Shown here in pieces: positions 18,869-29,129 of a DNA stretch of 64,000 bases; the first letter of the stretch is position 1, and every line of letters starts with the position of its first letter. The stretch is from an uncultured Pelagibacteraceae bacterium (GTDB taxonomy: Bacteria; Pseudomonadota; Alphaproteobacteria; Pelagibacterales; Pelagibacteraceae). The translations under genes were made by a program, and so were the position numbers. The notes under the pieces are model-generated. The model was not told the origin of the DNA and searched no databases. It saw only the letters and a list, made by a program, of their open reading frames with translations. The stretch covers positions 167,644-231,643 of the forward strand of contig CACCBF010000001.1 of the NCBI GenBank assembly GCA_902544135.1, read 5' to 3'.

Positions 18869-19882
18869 ATGGGAAGCGTAATACAACTTAAAAAACAAAT
18901 TAACAACTCTTACTTTCAACTTAAAAACTCAGTTGATAATAAGTTATTACAAGTTGAAGAAAAAATTAAATCAAAATTAGATAGTAATGTTGAGTTGGTT
19001 CAAAAAATGACAGATTATCATTTAGATTCTGGTGGCAAAAGATTAAGAGCCTTATTAACTTTAGGCTCATCAAAATTATGTGGTTATACAAAGGGTACTA
19101 GAGACATTAATTTAGCAGCTTGTGTGGAACTAATTCATGCTGCAACATTGATGCATGACGATGTTATAGATAATGGTTCAATTAGAAGAGGTAAAAAAAC
19201 ACCAAATATGATCTGGGGTAACCACTCTTCTGTTCTAGCTGGCGATTACCTTCTAAGTAGGTGTTTTGAAATGATGGTAGAAGATGGAAACATTGAAGTT
19301 TTAAAACTATTATCATCAACATCATCAATAATTGCTCAAGGTGAAATTTTGCAACTCCAACATAAAGGCGAAGTTGATATGCTTGAAGAAACTTATTTGA
19401 AAATAATTTCTTCAAAGACGGCTGAGTTATTTGCTGCTGCAACTAAGGTAGGGGCAATTTTATCAGAAATGAAAACTAAAGAGAAAGAAGCTTTAGAGTT
19501 TTATGGTAGAAATTTGGGTTTAACTTTTCAAATTGCTGATGATACTTTAGATTATAATTCAGAATTAAAATCATTTGGAAAAAATATTGGTCAAGACTTC
19601 TATGAAGGGAAAATTACACTACCAATAATTCTTTTGTTTCAAAAAGCTAATAATGATGAAAAAGAAATCCTCAAAGAATCTTTTGCAAAAGAAGAGAGAG
19701 ATCAAAATGATTTAAATTATACTTTATCTTTAATAAAAAAATACGATGTCATAAATTGTTGTTATCAAAAAGCTAAACATTACATTAATTTATCGTCAAA
19801 TTCATTATCAGTGTTTAAAGACTCCGAGGAAAAAGATATTCTTGAAAATTTAACATCTTTTAGTTTATCAAGAAACTTTTAG
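18869..19882 (+). CDS. ispB: Long-chain trans-polyprenyl diphosphate synthase (quinone side chain)
   Basis: Extends farnesyl or geranyl diphosphate with IPP to make the octa- to decaprenyl tail of ubiquinone. The first aspartate-rich motif is HDDVID (residues 96-101), followed by RRGKKTPN; the second is IADDTLDYN; GGKRLRAL carries the substrate-binding basic residues. A small residue (Ala93, Thr94) a few positions before the first motif fits a long-chain product, unlike the Tyr/Phe of farnesyl synthases. 337 residues. It is separate from the shorter IspA homologue in this window. Chain length cannot be read from sequence with certainty. Confidence 0.9.
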   Translation: MGSVIQLKKQINNSYFQLKNSVDNKLLQVEEKIKSKLDSNVELVQKMTDYHLDSGGKRLRALLTLGSSKLCGYTKGTRDINLAACVELIHAATLMHDDVIDNGSIRRGKKTPNMIWGNHSSVLAGDYLLSRCFEMMVEDGNIEVLKLLSSTSSIIAQGEILQLQHKGEVDMLEETYLKIISSKTAELFAAATKVGAILSEMKTKEKEALEFYGRNLGLTFQIADDTLDYNSELKSFGKNIGQDFYEGKITLPIILLFQKANNDEKEILKESFAKEERDQNDLNYTLSLIKKYDVINCCYQKAKHYINLSSNSLSVFKDSEEKDILENLTSFSLSRNF

Positions 19883-20505
19883 GGGCTTAAAAGACTTTTT
19901 GTCCAATCATTATTGGCTGTCAATTTATACTTTAGTCTTTCGTGTATTCTATTATCTCCATCTAACCAAAATTCTATGCTTGTAGGTTTTAAATTCCAGC
20001 CAGACCAATGATTTGGTCTTGGAACATTATTTTGATCTTGATACTTATTTTTAAACTTTTCTAATGATTTTATTAATTCTTCTCTATTGATTAATTCACT
20101 ACTTTGTTTTGATGCCCAAGCCCCAATTCTACTTTCGTAAGCTCTAGAATTAAAATAGTTATCAGCTACCTCATCTTCTACTTGGCTCAAAGTACCAACA
20201 ATTCTTATTTGCCTTAGCAAACTTTTCCAATGGAAACACATCGTTGCGTTAGGGTTTTCTTTTATTTCGTTCCCTTTTTGACTATTAAGGTTAGTATAAA
20301 AAATAAATCCATTTTTATCGTAACCTTTAAGTAACACCATCCTTACTGATGGAACACCTTGTTTTGTTGCAGTTCCCAGAGCTAAAGCATTTGGATCATT
20401 AATTTCATTCTTTTTTGCCTCTTCGTACCAACTTTCAAATAATTTAAAAGGATCATCCAAATCTAGAAAGCATTTATTAAGCCCTAATGAGTTTTTTTCA
20501 TTCAT
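19879..20505 (-). CDS. pdxH: Pyridoxamine 5'-phosphate oxidase
   Basis: FMN-dependent oxidation of pyridoxine/pyridoxamine 5'-phosphate to pyridoxal phosphate. The 208 residues match PdxH. ATKQGVPSVRMVLLKGYDKNGF holds FMN phosphate-binding residues (split here: VRMVLLK), YTNLNSQKGNEIKENP follows, and the C-terminal block SIEFWLDGDNRIHERLKY is the PNPOx dimerisation domain. Its 3' end overlaps the convergent polyprenyl synthase gene by 4 bases, and aroC diverges 33 bases from its start. Confidence 0.96.
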   Translation of the reverse strand: MNEKNSLGLNKCFLDLDDPFKLFESWYEEAKKNEINDPNALALGTATKQGVPSVRMVLLKGYDKNGFIFYTNLNSQKGNEIKENPNATMCFHWKSLLRQIRIVGTLSQVEDEVADNYFNSRAYESRIGAWASKQSSELINREELIKSLEKFKNKYQDQNNVPRPNHWSGWNLKPTSIEFWLDGDNRIHERLKYKLTANNDWTKSLLSP

Positions 20506-20538
20506 AATTTTAACAAAATAATCTATACAATATAAATA

Positions 20539-21621
20539 ATGTCATTTAATACTTTTGGAAAGGTTTTTCGTTTCACTACATGGGGAGAGTCCCATGGTCC
20601 TGCAATTGGCTGTATAATTGATGGTTGTCCACCACTTATAAACCTTAATGAACGAGATATTCAGATAGAACTTAACAAAAGAAAACCTGGTCAATCTAAA
20701 TTTACGACTCAAAGAAAAGAGAGTGACAAAGTAGAGATACTTTCAGGAGTCTTTGAAGGCAAAACAACTGGAACTCCAATCTCTTTGATCATTTATAACG
20801 AAGATATGCGCTCAAAAGATTATAATGAAATTAAAGATAAATTCAGGCCAGGTCATGCTGATTACACTTACTTTAAAAAGTATGGCATTAGAGATTATAG
20901 AGGCGGTGGAAGATCGTCGGCAAGAGAAACTGCATCAAGAGTTGCAGCAGGAGCTGTAGCAAAAAAAGTTTTAGAAAAAAAATTAGGTAAAAAATTTAAA
21001 ATATCTGGTGCAGTTACACAACTTGGTATTCTTGGATGCGATACAAACAAGTGGGATGATAAGATAATTTATAAAAATCCATTTTTTTGTCCTGATAAAT
21101 CTATGCTTAGAATATGGGAAAAATATCTTTTGAGTATTAGAAAGGCAGGTTCATCTTGTGGCGCTATAATTGAAATTAGAGCGAATGGTATTCCGGCAGG
21201 ACTTGGGGCACCAATTTACTCAAAATTAGACTCTGATATTGCGTCTGCAATGATGAGTATTAATGCTGTAAAAGGTGTTAATATTGGTTCTGGAATGAAT
21301 TCTGCTCAATTATCTGGAGAAGAAAGTTCAGATGAAATTTCAAAATCAAAAAATAAATTAAAGTTTAAATCAAATAATGCAGGTGGAATTCTTGGTGGCA
21401 TCTCTTCTGGTCAACAAATAATTGTTTCATTTGCTGTAAAGCCTACATCATCAATTTTAAAAAGCAGAAAAACAATTAATAAATTTGGAAAAAATACTAG
21501 TATATCTGTTAAGGGAAGACATGATCCGTGTGTTGGAATTAGAGCGGTTCCAGTTGGTGAAGCTATGTTATCATGCGTTTTACTTGATCATTATTTATTG
21601 AATCAAGCTCAATGTGGATAA
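20539..21621 (+). CDS. aroC: Chorismate synthase
   Basis: Last step of the shikimate pathway: EPSP to chorismate with reduced FMN. The 360 residues are full length. [20 protein letters not shown] is the first family signature, [19 protein letters not shown] is the FMN/substrate loop, and [20 protein letters not shown] is the third signature. It faces away from pdxH and ends 5 bases before the convergent dxs stop codon. Confidence 0.97.
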   Translation: MSFNTFGKVFRFTTWGESHGPAIGCIIDGCPPLINLNERDIQIELNKRKPGQSKFTTQRKESDKVEILSGVFEGKTTGTPISLIIYNEDMRSKDYNEIKDKFRPGHADYTYFKKYGIRDYRGGGRSSARETASRVAAGAVAKKVLEKKLGKKFKISGAVTQLGILGCDTNKWDDKIIYKNPFFCPDKSMLRIWEKYLLSIRKAGSSCGAIIEIRANGIPAGLGAPIYSKLDSDIASAMMSINAVKGVNIGSGMNSAQLSGEESSDEISKSKNKLKFKSNNAGGILGGISSGQQIIVSFAVKPTSSILKSRKTINKFGKNTSISVKGRHDPCVGIRAVPVGEAMLSCVLLDHYLLNQAQCG

Positions 21622-21626
21622 TTACT

Positions 21627-23540
21627 TTATTTTTGTTTTTGTAAGATAATGTTTGAATCTAATACATCTAAAATTTGTTCCTCAATAGAAGTGTTGTCTA
21701 AATTTGCAAATTTATACATGTTTTCAGGTTTGTCTTGATCAATAAAAATATCTGGAAGTTTCATTGATCTAAATTTTAAATTTGAGTCCATTAATCCTTT
21801 TTTTGATAAAAAATCAATTACATGAGAACCAAATCCACCAATCGATCCCTCCTCAATTGTAACAATTGCTTCATGTGTTGTTGCTAATTGCCATATCAAA
21901 TTTTCATCCAATGGCTTAGCAAATCTTGCATCTACTATTGTAATATTGACACCTTTTTTTTTTAAATTTTCTGATGCCTTTAAACTTTCACTTAATCTCG
22001 CACCAAAGTTAATTAAGGCTAACTTTTTTCCCTCTTGAATAATTCTTGATTTACCAATTTCTATCTTTTCATTAATTGATGGCAATATTGATCCAATACC
22101 AGCCCCTCTTGGATACCTGAATGCGCATGGTCTATCATTAATTTCTGTAGAAGTGTTAATCATTCTCACCAACTCAGCCTCATCACTTGCTGCCATCACA
22201 ATAAAATTTGGTAGTGTTGCTAAATAAGTCGTATCAAAACTACCTGCGTGTGTAGGTCCATCAGCTCCAACTAATCCTGCTCTATCTATTGCAAATCTTA
22301 CAGGTAAACTCTGTATTGCAACATCATGAACGACTTGATCATATGCTCTCTGAAGAAATGTTGAGTAAATTGCTGCATAAGGTTTATAATTCTCAGTCGC
22401 CAAGCCAGCTGCAAATGTGACAGCGTGTTGTTCAGCAATACCAACATCATAAGTTCTATCTGGAAATTCTTTTCTAAAATTGCTTAATCCAGTTCCATCT
22501 GGCATTGCTGCTGTTATTGCAACAATTTTACTATCTTTTTTTGCGTGTTGTATCAAAGTATCAGCAAAAACTTTGGTGTATGACGGTATTTTACTGGAAC
22601 TTTTTTCCTGTTCTCCAGTCTTTACATTAAATTTAGATACACCATGATAATGATCTTTTGCTTCTTCAGCAAAAGAATAGCCTTTTCCTTTTTTTGTTTT
22701 TATATGAATTAATATTGGACCTTGGTGTTTTGAATCCCTTGCATTTCTTAAAATTGGTATCAATGAAGAAAGATCATGACCATCTATAGGACCAATATAA
22801 TAGAAACCTAATGAACTAAATAAAGTTCCACCAGTTACAGCTGATCTTAATAAATCTTCTGCTTTGCCTGCTTTTACACTAAATCTTTTTGAAAATGCTG
22901 ATGTAATCAATTTTATAGTTTCTCTTAAACTAAAATATATTTTACCAGAAAAAATTTTAGCTAAATATGTTCCCATTGCTCCAACAGGCCTTGCAATTGA
23001 CATATCGTTATCATTTAATATCACAATCATTTTGGTCTTTGAAGCACCCGCATTATTCATGGCTTCATAAGCCATACCTGCACTTATTGCACCATCACCA
23101 ATCACTGCTATAACATTTTCTGATTTTTGTGATAATTTATTTGCTTCTGCAATTCCCAAAGCTGATGAAATTGAAGTGGAGCTATGAGCAGCTCCAAAAG
23201 GATCATATTCACTTTCTAAACGCTTTGTAAATCCTGAGAGACCCCCTCCTTGCCGAAGTGTTCTTATTTTATCTTTTCTTCCTGTTAAAATTTTATGTGG
23301 ATAACATTGGTGTCCTACATCCCAAATTAATTTATCACTTGGTGTATTAAAGATATAATGTAATGCTACGCTTAATTCCACAACACCTAAACTAGCACCC
23401 AAATGTCCTCCAGTAACTGATACTGCATCGATCATTTCCTCTCTTAATTCATCAGCAACCTTTTGCAGTTTTGTTTCAGGTACTTTTTTTAAGTCTGATG
23501 GAAAATTAATCTGATCTAAAAATTCGTAATTTTTTTTCAT
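21627..23540 (-). CDS. dxs: 1-deoxy-D-xylulose-5-phosphate synthase
   Basis: TPP-dependent entry enzyme of the MEP isoprenoid pathway, joining pyruvate and glyceraldehyde 3-phosphate. [19 protein letters not shown] and [20 protein letters not shown] (the GDG...N TPP motif) lie in the first domain; [17 protein letters not shown] is in the pyrimidine domain; the C-terminal transketolase domain follows (637 residues). It overlaps the ispA stop by 4 bases, so xseB-ispA-dxs forms the classic cluster. Confidence 0.98.
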   Translation of the reverse strand: MKKNYEFLDQINFPSDLKKVPETKLQKVADELREEMIDAVSVTGGHLGASLGVVELSVALHYIFNTPSDKLIWDVGHQCYPHKILTGRKDKIRTLRQGGGLSGFTKRLESEYDPFGAAHSSTSISSALGIAEANKLSQKSENVIAVIGDGAISAGMAYEAMNNAGASKTKMIVILNDNDMSIARPVGAMGTYLAKIFSGKIYFSLRETIKLITSAFSKRFSVKAGKAEDLLRSAVTGGTLFSSLGFYYIGPIDGHDLSSLIPILRNARDSKHQGPILIHIKTKKGKGYSFAEEAKDHYHGVSKFNVKTGEQEKSSSKIPSYTKVFADTLIQHAKKDSKIVAITAAMPDGTGLSNFRKEFPDRTYDVGIAEQHAVTFAAGLATENYKPYAAIYSTFLQRAYDQVVHDVAIQSLPVRFAIDRAGLVGADGPTHAGSFDTTYLATLPNFIVMAASDEAELVRMINTSTEINDRPCAFRYPRGAGIGSILPSINEKIEIGKSRIIQEGKKLALINFGARLSESLKASENLKKKGVNITIVDARFAKPLDENLIWQLATTHEAIVTIEEGSIGGFGSHVIDFLSKKGLMDSNLKFRSMKLPDIFIDQDKPENMYKFANLDNTSIEEQILDVLDSNIILQKQK

Positions 23541-24409
23541 TTATTTCTATTTAAAATATAATTTAGAGTTTCAGTTAAATTCTTAGATTTTTGTCCATAC
23601 TTTTTTAATTTAGTATTTATTTTTAACATTAGCTTATTCGCATATTTAATAGTATTTTTATCTCCCAGTAAACTAATAAGAGTTGCTTTACCTTTTTTCT
23701 TATCTTTTCCAGTTTTTTTTCCTGCAGCTAAAAGATTTCCTGTATAATCAATTAAATCATCAGCAACCTGAAATAGTAAACCTATATCAGCTCCAATATT
23801 TTCAAATTCTTGGATTTCTTTTTTACTTTTGTTCTTTAATATTAATGGCGCTACACAACAAAAACTAAAAAGTTTTCCAGTTTTTTTTATTTCCATTTCA
23901 ATTATTTTTTTTTCTGAAATTTTCTTATGTTCATAACTAAGATCTAAGTATTGACCACCAGCAATCCCAAGATGTCCAGAACTCAAAGAAATTTTATTAA
24001 TTAATCTAATTTTTGTTTTTTCATTGATATTCAAATCTTTATGACTCAAAATTTCGAATGCCATAGTTAAGAGTGAATTTCCAGCAAGAACAGCTGTGGA
24101 CTCTCCAAATTTGATATGAGTAGAGGGCTTACCTCGTCTTATTAAATCATTATCCATACATGGTAAATCATCATGAATAAGTGAATAAGCATGAATACAT
24201 TCAACAGCAGCGCCAATAATTAATAAAGTTTTATAATTTAAATTAAATATTGAACCAACATCAATTAGTATTTTTGATCTTATTTTTTTGCCACCTGAAA
24301 ATAATCCATATTTCATTGGAACAATCAATTCTGATTTTTTTTGCTTTTTTATAAATCTTTTTAAAAAAATATTAGTATCTTTGGCAATTCTATTTAGTTT
24401 TTTTTGCAT
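23537..24409 (-). CDS. ispA: Farnesyl diphosphate synthase (short-chain prenyltransferase)
   Basis: Condenses IPP with DMAPP/GPP to give FPP. The first Asp-rich motif is [20 protein letters not shown] with the DDx4D spacing of bacterial FPP synthases; the second is [22 protein letters not shown] carries substrate-binding residues. The 290 residues match IspA. It is coupled by overlaps to xseB upstream (20 bases) and dxs downstream (4 bases). Confidence 0.94.
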   Translation of the reverse strand: MQKKLNRIAKDTNIFLKRFIKKQKKSELIVPMKYGLFSGGKKIRSKILIDVGSIFNLNYKTLLIIGAAVECIHAYSLIHDDLPCMDNDLIRRGKPSTHIKFGESTAVLAGNSLLTMAFEILSHKDLNINEKTKIRLINKISLSSGHLGIAGGQYLDLSYEHKKISEKKIIEMEIKKTGKLFSFCCVAPLILKNKSKKEIQEFENIGADIGLLFQVADDLIDYTGNLLAAGKKTGKDKKKGKATLISLLGDKNTIKYANKLMLKINTKLKKYGQKSKNLTETLNYILNRNK

Positions 24410-24644
24410 TATTTTTCGAAATTATCTTAGATATATTATCTTTAGATGTTGTATTGATGTCGATGGCTTTTTTTTTAAATTTTTTCTCAATAATATTGTT
24501 AAGTTTTATCAAATTTTGATATTTTTCGATAGAATTTTGTAAATCTTTTTGACTTTCTAAATCCTCAATTATTTTATTAGCTTCGAGAGTTAATTCATCC
24601 AGAGACGAAGACTCATAATCATTTGGTAAATCTTTATCTTTCAT
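24390..24644 (-). CDS. xseB: Exodeoxyribonuclease VII small subunit
   Basis: Small helical subunit of the single-strand-specific exonuclease VII; several copies bind one XseA. The 84 residues contain the XseB pattern LDELTLEANKIIEDLESQ with IEKYQNLIKLNNIIEKK following, one predicted helical hairpin plus a basic tail (KKFKKKAID). Its place directly before ispA and dxs is the standard proteobacterial arrangement and supports the call. XseA is not in the window. Confidence 0.88.
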   Translation of the reverse strand: MKDKDLPNDYESSSLDELTLEANKIIEDLESQKDLQNSIEKYQNLIKLNNIIEKKFKKKAIDINTTSKDNISKIISKNNAKKTK

Positions 24645-24664
24645 ATAATACTCTCAGATAATAC

Positions 24665-25612
24665 ATGAAAATGAATCTTGCAAATATTAAAAAAGCAAAA
24701 AAACTGCTGCATAAAAAGGAGTGTATTGCTATACCAACAGAAACAGTTTATGGTTTGGCGGGTAATGCCTACTCAGACCAAGCCTGTCAAAAAATATATA
24801 AGCTTAAAAAAAGACCGAAAAATAACCCTCTGATAGTTCATTATCTGAATATTCAAAGGTTAAAAAAAGATTGTCATTTTAACAATGACTTTATTAAATT
24901 ATATAAAAAATTTTGTCCTGGTCCTTTAACATTTATTCTAAATCTTAAAAAATCATCAAAAATCTCAAAAATAATTACCAATAAAAAAGATACATTGGCA
25001 GTAAGATTTCCACGGCACTCCGTCACTAGAAGATTGCTAAAAATTTTAGAATTTCCTTTAGCGGCTCCAAGTGCTAATCCCTCATCTGGGGTTAGTGCTG
25101 TTACTTCCACTGATGTAAAAGAGGATTTTGGGAAAAAAATAAAGTATGTACTTGAGGGGGGAAAATCATCTATTGGTGTAGAATCAACAATTATTGACCT
25201 TAGAAAAAATCCTCAAATCTTAAGATTAGGTGGTTTAAATGTTTCAACCATCCAAAAAATACTAAGAAAAAAAATATCAATAAATAACAAACCCTCAAAA
25301 ATCGTTTCACCAGGTCAATTTAAGGTTCATTATTCGCCAGGTTTGCCCATTAGACTGAATGCAAAAAATATTCATAAAGATGAAGCATACTTGTTGATTA
25401 GAAAGAAAAAAGTAAGTAAATCAAATTATTATTTTTTGTCACAAAAAGGAAATTTAAAAGAAGCAGCAAAAAATTTATATTCTACTTTGAGAAAAATTAA
25501 AAAAAAGAAATATAGCTCGATTGCAGTATGTAAAATTCCCAATAGAGGATATGGTAAAACTATTAATGATAGGTTATTAAGAGCATCAAGATTCAATGAA
25601 AAAACCACTTGA
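24665..25612 (+). CDS. tsaC: L-threonylcarbamoyladenylate synthase (Sua5 form)
   Basis: Makes threonylcarbamoyl-AMP from threonine, bicarbonate and ATP for the t6A37 tRNA modification. The YrdC domain covers residues 3-190 with IAIPTETVYGLAGNAYSD, KKRPKNNPLIVHY and AAPSANPSSGVSAV. A linker with SPGQFKVHYSP leads into a C-terminal Sua5 domain, so this is the long Sua5 form (315 residues) and not the short TsaC. The start is one of two closely spaced ATGs. It overlaps the next ABC ATPase gene by 17 bases. Confidence 0.93.
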   Translation: MKMNLANIKKAKKLLHKKECIAIPTETVYGLAGNAYSDQACQKIYKLKKRPKNNPLIVHYLNIQRLKKDCHFNNDFIKLYKKFCPGPLTFILNLKKSSKISKIITNKKDTLAVRFPRHSVTRRLLKILEFPLAAPSANPSSGVSAVTSTDVKEDFGKKIKYVLEGGKSSIGVESTIIDLRKNPQILRLGGLNVSTIQKILRKKISINNKPSKIVSPGQFKVHYSPGLPIRLNAKNIHKDEAYLLIRKKKVSKSNYYFLSQKGNLKEAAKNLYSTLRKIKKKKYSSIAVCKIPNRGYGKTINDRLLRASRFNEKTT

Positions 25613-26324
25613 AGTAATAGGATTATCAAAAACTTATAATACAAAAGAGGCAGTAAAAGATGTTTCTTTTCAAGTCAATCAAAATGAAATTATTGGGATA
25701 CTTGGTCCTAATGGTTGTGGAAAAACTACTACAATTGGCATGATTTTAGGTTTGTTAAAACCATCAAAAGGAAAGGTTTTAATAAATGGAGTCGAAATTG
25801 AAAACCAACGTGTAAATTTATTAAATCAATTAAATTTTATATCACCTTATATAGAGTTGCCAAAAAAATTGACAGTTAGACAAAATTTAGAAGTTTATGG
25901 GAGGCTTTATGATGTGAACAAACACAAGGCAAAAATTGATTATCTGTGTGAAAAATTAAGACTCTACGAATTTATAGATAAATTGACTGGGGAGTTGTCA
26001 TCTGGTCAAAAAAATAGGGTTAGTCTTGCAAAATCAATCATTAATAATCCAAAAGTTTTACTTCTTGATGAACCCACAGCATCGCTTGATCCAGAAACAG
26101 GTGATTTTGTAAGAAGTTTTTTAGAGGAATATCAAAAGGAAAATAAAACATCAATTTTATTAGCATCACACAATATGGCAGAGGTAGAGAGACTATGTTC
26201 CTCAGTTTTAATGATGAATAAAGGGTCGATTATTGATGAGGGTAGACCTGAGGAATTAATTAAAAAACATGGAAGAAAAAATATGGAAGAAGTTTTTTTA
26301 AAACTTACAAGGGAAAAAATATGA
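25596..26324 (+). CDS. ABC-2 type exporter, ATP-binding subunit
   Basis: Nucleotide-binding subunit of an ABC exporter; the substrate is unknown. Walker A GPNGCGKTT (about residues 38-46), Q-loop region NFISPYIELPKKLTVRQNL, signature LSSGQKNRVSLAKS and Walker B VLLLDEPTASLDP with the switch His in ASHNMAEV are all intact. The 242 residues are typical of the DrrA/NodI/CcmA-like class. It overlaps the permease gene by 4 bases (ATGA), so the two form one transporter. Confidence 0.92.
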   Translation: MKKPLEVIGLSKTYNTKEAVKDVSFQVNQNEIIGILGPNGCGKTTTIGMILGLLKPSKGKVLINGVEIENQRVNLLNQLNFISPYIELPKKLTVRQNLEVYGRLYDVNKHKAKIDYLCEKLRLYEFIDKLTGELSSGQKNRVSLAKSIINNPKVLLLDEPTASLDPETGDFVRSFLEEYQKENKTSILLASHNMAEVERLCSSVLMMNKGSIIDEGRPEELIKKHGRKNMEEVFLKLTREKI

Positions 26325-27112
26325 ATTTTAATAAAATGTATGGTCTTTTCCTCAGACATTTTTATTTAATTAAAAGTTCTTTGCCAAGAATTTTAGATTT
26401 AATTTATTGGCCAACAATTCAAATAATTTTGTGGGGTTTTATCTCGAAATTCTTCTCAATACATAGTGACTACTATAGCAATACTTTGGGAGTAATTTTA
26501 ACATGTGCAATACTTTACGATATTCTTTTTAGATCAAGCATTAGTTTTAACATGCTTTTTTTAGAAGAAATCTGGAGTAGAAATTTCACAAATTTGTTTA
26601 TTGCTCCCTTAAAGCTTAAAGAAATTATTATTTCATTAATTTTTACTGCTTTGATAAGGACTTTAATAGGATTGGTTCCTGCAGTCATGTTAACCTCACC
26701 CCTATTTGGTGTATCGATTTTAAAATTGGGTTTGCCGCTTTTATTCTTATTCCTAAGTTTATATCTTTTTGGGATAACACTTGGATTATTTGTAAGTTCA
26801 GGACTAATCAGATTTGGTCCGTCTTTTGAGAATATTGCGTGGTCATCATTATTTTTGCTAGCTCCTCTTGGGTGCATTTACTATCCAATAGAAATTCTAC
26901 CAAGTCTATTTCAATTCATAGCAAAATGTTTACCTCTTGTTTATATTTTTGATGAAACTAGAAATATACTCTTAAATGGATCAATAGATTATGTAAATTT
27001 AAAACAAGCATATTTGTTGAACTTGATCTATTTAGTTATTGGAATAGTCCTATTTTATTTATCTTTTTTAAGGGCTCGAATTAAAGGAACTTTATTAAAT
27101 ATGGGAGAATAA
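26321..27112 (+). CDS. ABC-2 type exporter, permease subunit
   Basis: Membrane subunit paired with the upstream ATPase. The 263 residues have about six hydrophobic segments (roughly 33-53, 58-78, 106-130, 137-161, 176-195, 232-252) separated by short loops, as in NodJ/DrrB-type ABC2 membrane proteins. LDLIYWPTIQIILWGFISKF near the N terminus is typical. No substrate can be named from sequence; lipid, drug or polysaccharide export are all possible. Confidence 0.88.
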   Translation: MNFNKMYGLFLRHFYLIKSSLPRILDLIYWPTIQIILWGFISKFFSIHSDYYSNTLGVILTCAILYDILFRSSISFNMLFLEEIWSRNFTNLFIAPLKLKEIIISLIFTALIRTLIGLVPAVMLTSPLFGVSILKLGLPLLFLFLSLYLFGITLGLFVSSGLIRFGPSFENIAWSSLFLLAPLGCIYYPIEILPSLFQFIAKCLPLVYIFDETRNILLNGSIDYVNLKQAYLLNLIYLVIGIVLFYLSFLRARIKGTLLNMGE

Positions 27113-27113
27113 T

Positions 27114-27190
27114 TGGTGCGCCTGCTAGGAGTTGAACCCAGAACCTCCTGATCCGAAGTCAGGCGCTCTATCCAATTGAGCTACAGACGC
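27114..27190 (-). tRNA. tRNA-Arg (anticodon TCG)
   Basis: A full 77-base cloverleaf on the minus strand with encoded CCA. The acceptor stem GCGTCTG pairs with CAGGCGC (one G-T pair), the D-arm is GAGC-like (TAGCTCAATTGGATAGAGC), and the anticodon stem CCTGA/TCAGG encloses CTTCGGA. The anticodon TCG reads CGA and, through wobble, other CGN codons. The T-arm contains GGTTCAACTCC. It sits between the ABC permease stop and the rluD-type gene, opposite in strand to both. Confidence 0.97.
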
Positions 27191-27213
27191 ATATAGTATT
27201 AATATTATATTTT

Positions 27214-28209
27214 ATGGCAAAAAACATTAGTTTTATAGTTAAAGAGAAAGAGAAGAATTTAAGAGTTGATGTTTTGATCAACAAAAGAGATGAATTTATC
27301 AGCAGAACTAGGATTAAAAATTTAATACTTAAAGAAAAATTAAAATTAAATAACAAAATTATTAAAAGTCCTTCAAAAAAAGTATCTATTGGTGACTTTA
27401 TAGATCTTCAAATCCCAGAGCCAGAGATAGCATCTCTTAAGCCTTATAAATTTAGATTAAAAATAGTTTATGAAGATAAAGATTTGTTAGTAATTGATAA
27501 ACCTGCTGGGATAATAATGCATCCAGGAGCCGGAAATTATGATAAAACAATTGTTAATGCTTTAATTAGTTATAACAAGAACTCTTTATCAAATATCGGT
27601 GACGAATTAAGACCTGGTATTGTTCATAGAATTGATAAAAACACGTCTGGTTTGGTTGTAATTGCAAAAAACAATGAAGCGCATGAAAATTTGTCAAAAC
27701 AATTTAATGAGCACACAATTACAAGAATCTACCAGCTTTTAATATGGGGGAAACTCAGGCCATCTAATGGAAGAATAGAAACTTTTATTACTCGTAGTCA
27801 AAAAAATAGACAATTAATGATGGCTAGTAGTTTTAAAGGTAAAAAAGCTATAACTAATTATAAAACTATTGAAGTTTTTGAAAATGAAAGCACACCGACT
27901 TTAAGTTTAGTGGAATGTAAATTAGAAACTGGAAGAACTCATCAAATCAGAGTACACATGAACTATAAGGGTAATAGTATACTGGGAGATGATAAATATA
28001 AAAAAAAATATAAAAAATTGAAAAATATTGATCTAGATCTACAAAATTCAATTTCCAAATTAAGAAGGCAATTTCTTCATGCCAAAACCTTAGGCTTTAA
28101 GCATCCTGGTACTAAAAAACCAATGATTTTTTCCTCACTTTTGCCGAAAGACCTTAGTAACATTTTAAAAAAGCTGAGAAATACTGAAAAAAAAATTATT
28201 GAAAATTAA
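27214..28209 (+). CDS. rluD: RluA-family 23S rRNA pseudouridine synthase (RluD-like)
   Basis: Isomerises uridines to pseudouridine in rRNA. An N-terminal S4 domain (about residues 15-70, RVDVLINKRDEFISRTRIKN) is followed by the catalytic domain with VIDKPAGIIMHPG and the catalytic Asp141 in HRIDKNTSGLVVIAK, then GRTHQIRVHMNYKGNSILGD. The 331 residues and S4 domain fit RluD, which modifies helix 69; RluC is the alternative. It stands 27 bases ahead of rpoH on the same strand, a frequent alphaproteobacterial pairing. Confidence 0.92.
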   Translation: MAKNISFIVKEKEKNLRVDVLINKRDEFISRTRIKNLILKEKLKLNNKIIKSPSKKVSIGDFIDLQIPEPEIASLKPYKFRLKIVYEDKDLLVIDKPAGIIMHPGAGNYDKTIVNALISYNKNSLSNIGDELRPGIVHRIDKNTSGLVVIAKNNEAHENLSKQFNEHTITRIYQLLIWGKLRPSNGRIETFITRSQKNRQLMMASSFKGKKAITNYKTIEVFENESTPTLSLVECKLETGRTHQIRVHMNYKGNSILGDDKYKKKYKKLKNIDLDLQNSISKLRRQFLHAKTLGFKHPGTKKPMIFSSLLPKDLSNILKKLRNTEKKIIEN

Positions 28210-28235
28210 TTATAATTAATTAAATAAACACTTCT

Positions 28236-29129
28236 ATGAAAGCTACAATTAACAATAATTTACCAACTCTATCTAATGAGGGCGGTCTAACTGCATACTT
28301 AGAACAAATTAAAAAATTTCCAATGTTAGCAGCTGAGGAAGAGTATATGCTTGCAAAAAATTGGAGAACAACTGGAAATATTAAAGCTGCAGAAAAATTA
28401 GTAACCAGTCACTTAAGATTAGTTGCAAAGATCGCAATGGGATATAGAGGATACGGATTACCTGTTAATGAAATGATTTCAGAAGGAAATGTAGGATTGA
28501 TGCAAGCAGTTAAAAAATTTGAACCAGAGAAAGGTTTTAGATTAGCAACTTATGCAATGTGGTGGATCAAAGCTTCAATTCAGGAATATATTTTAAAATC
28601 ATGGAGTCTTGTTAAAATCGGTACCACAACTGCACAAAAAAAATTATTTTTCAATTTAAAAAAAATTAAAAATCAAATTTCGCCAGAAACTGAAGGAGAT
28701 TTAAGAGATGAACATGTTAATCATATCGCTAAGAAACTTGATGTGAGCAAGGAGGAGGTGGTTTCGATGAACAGAAGGCTTTCGGGTAAAGAGTTCTCTC
28801 TTAACGCTCAAGTTGGTGAAGATGGGGATGAGTGGCAGGACTGGTTAGAGGACAAGGAACTTGATCACGATTTAAAATATGCCCATCATGAGGAAATGGA
28901 ACAAAGAAAAGATTTATTGAAAGACTCTATTAAAGTTCTAAATGATAGGGAGAGAGAAATTTTATATTCAAGAAGACTAAATGATGATCCAACTACCTTG
29001 GAAGATTTAAGCCAGAAATACAAAATTAGCAGAGAAAGGGTCAGACAGATAGAAAATAGAGCATTTGAAAAACTTCAAAAGCACATGTTGCTTTTAGCTA
29101 AGTCAAAAAATCTACTGCCCACAAATTAA
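28236..29129 (+). CDS. rpoH: Heat-shock sigma factor sigma-32
   Basis: Alternative sigma factor for heat-shock genes. Region 2 reads [20 protein letters not shown] and [18 protein letters not shown]; the RpoH box is near [14 protein letters not shown]; region 4 ends in the helix-turn-helix [20 protein letters not shown]. The 297 residues match RpoH and not the longer RpoD. In the family it is a target of FtsH, also encoded in this window. Its end overlaps convergent purA by 4 bases. Confidence 0.97.
   Translation: MKATINNNLPTLSNEGGLTAYLEQIKKFPMLAAEEEYMLAKNWRTTGNIKAAEKLVTSHLRLVAKIAMGYRGYGLPVNEMISEGNVGLMQAVKKFEPEKGFRLATYAMWWIKASIQEYILKSWSLVKIGTTTAQKKLFFNLKKIKNQISPETEGDLRDEHVNHIAKKLDVSKEEVVSMNRRLSGKEFSLNAQVGEDGDEWQDWLEDKELDHDLKYAHHEEMEQRKDLLKDSIKVLNDREREILYSRRLNDDPTTLEDLSQKYKISRERVRQIENRAFEKLQKHMLLLAKSKNLLPTN

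Noticed and set aside
17950..18870. Glycine riboswitch upstream of glyQ-glyS-ppdK
   Set aside because: The operon leader is short and AT-rich, with no tandem G-rich aptamer-like structure.
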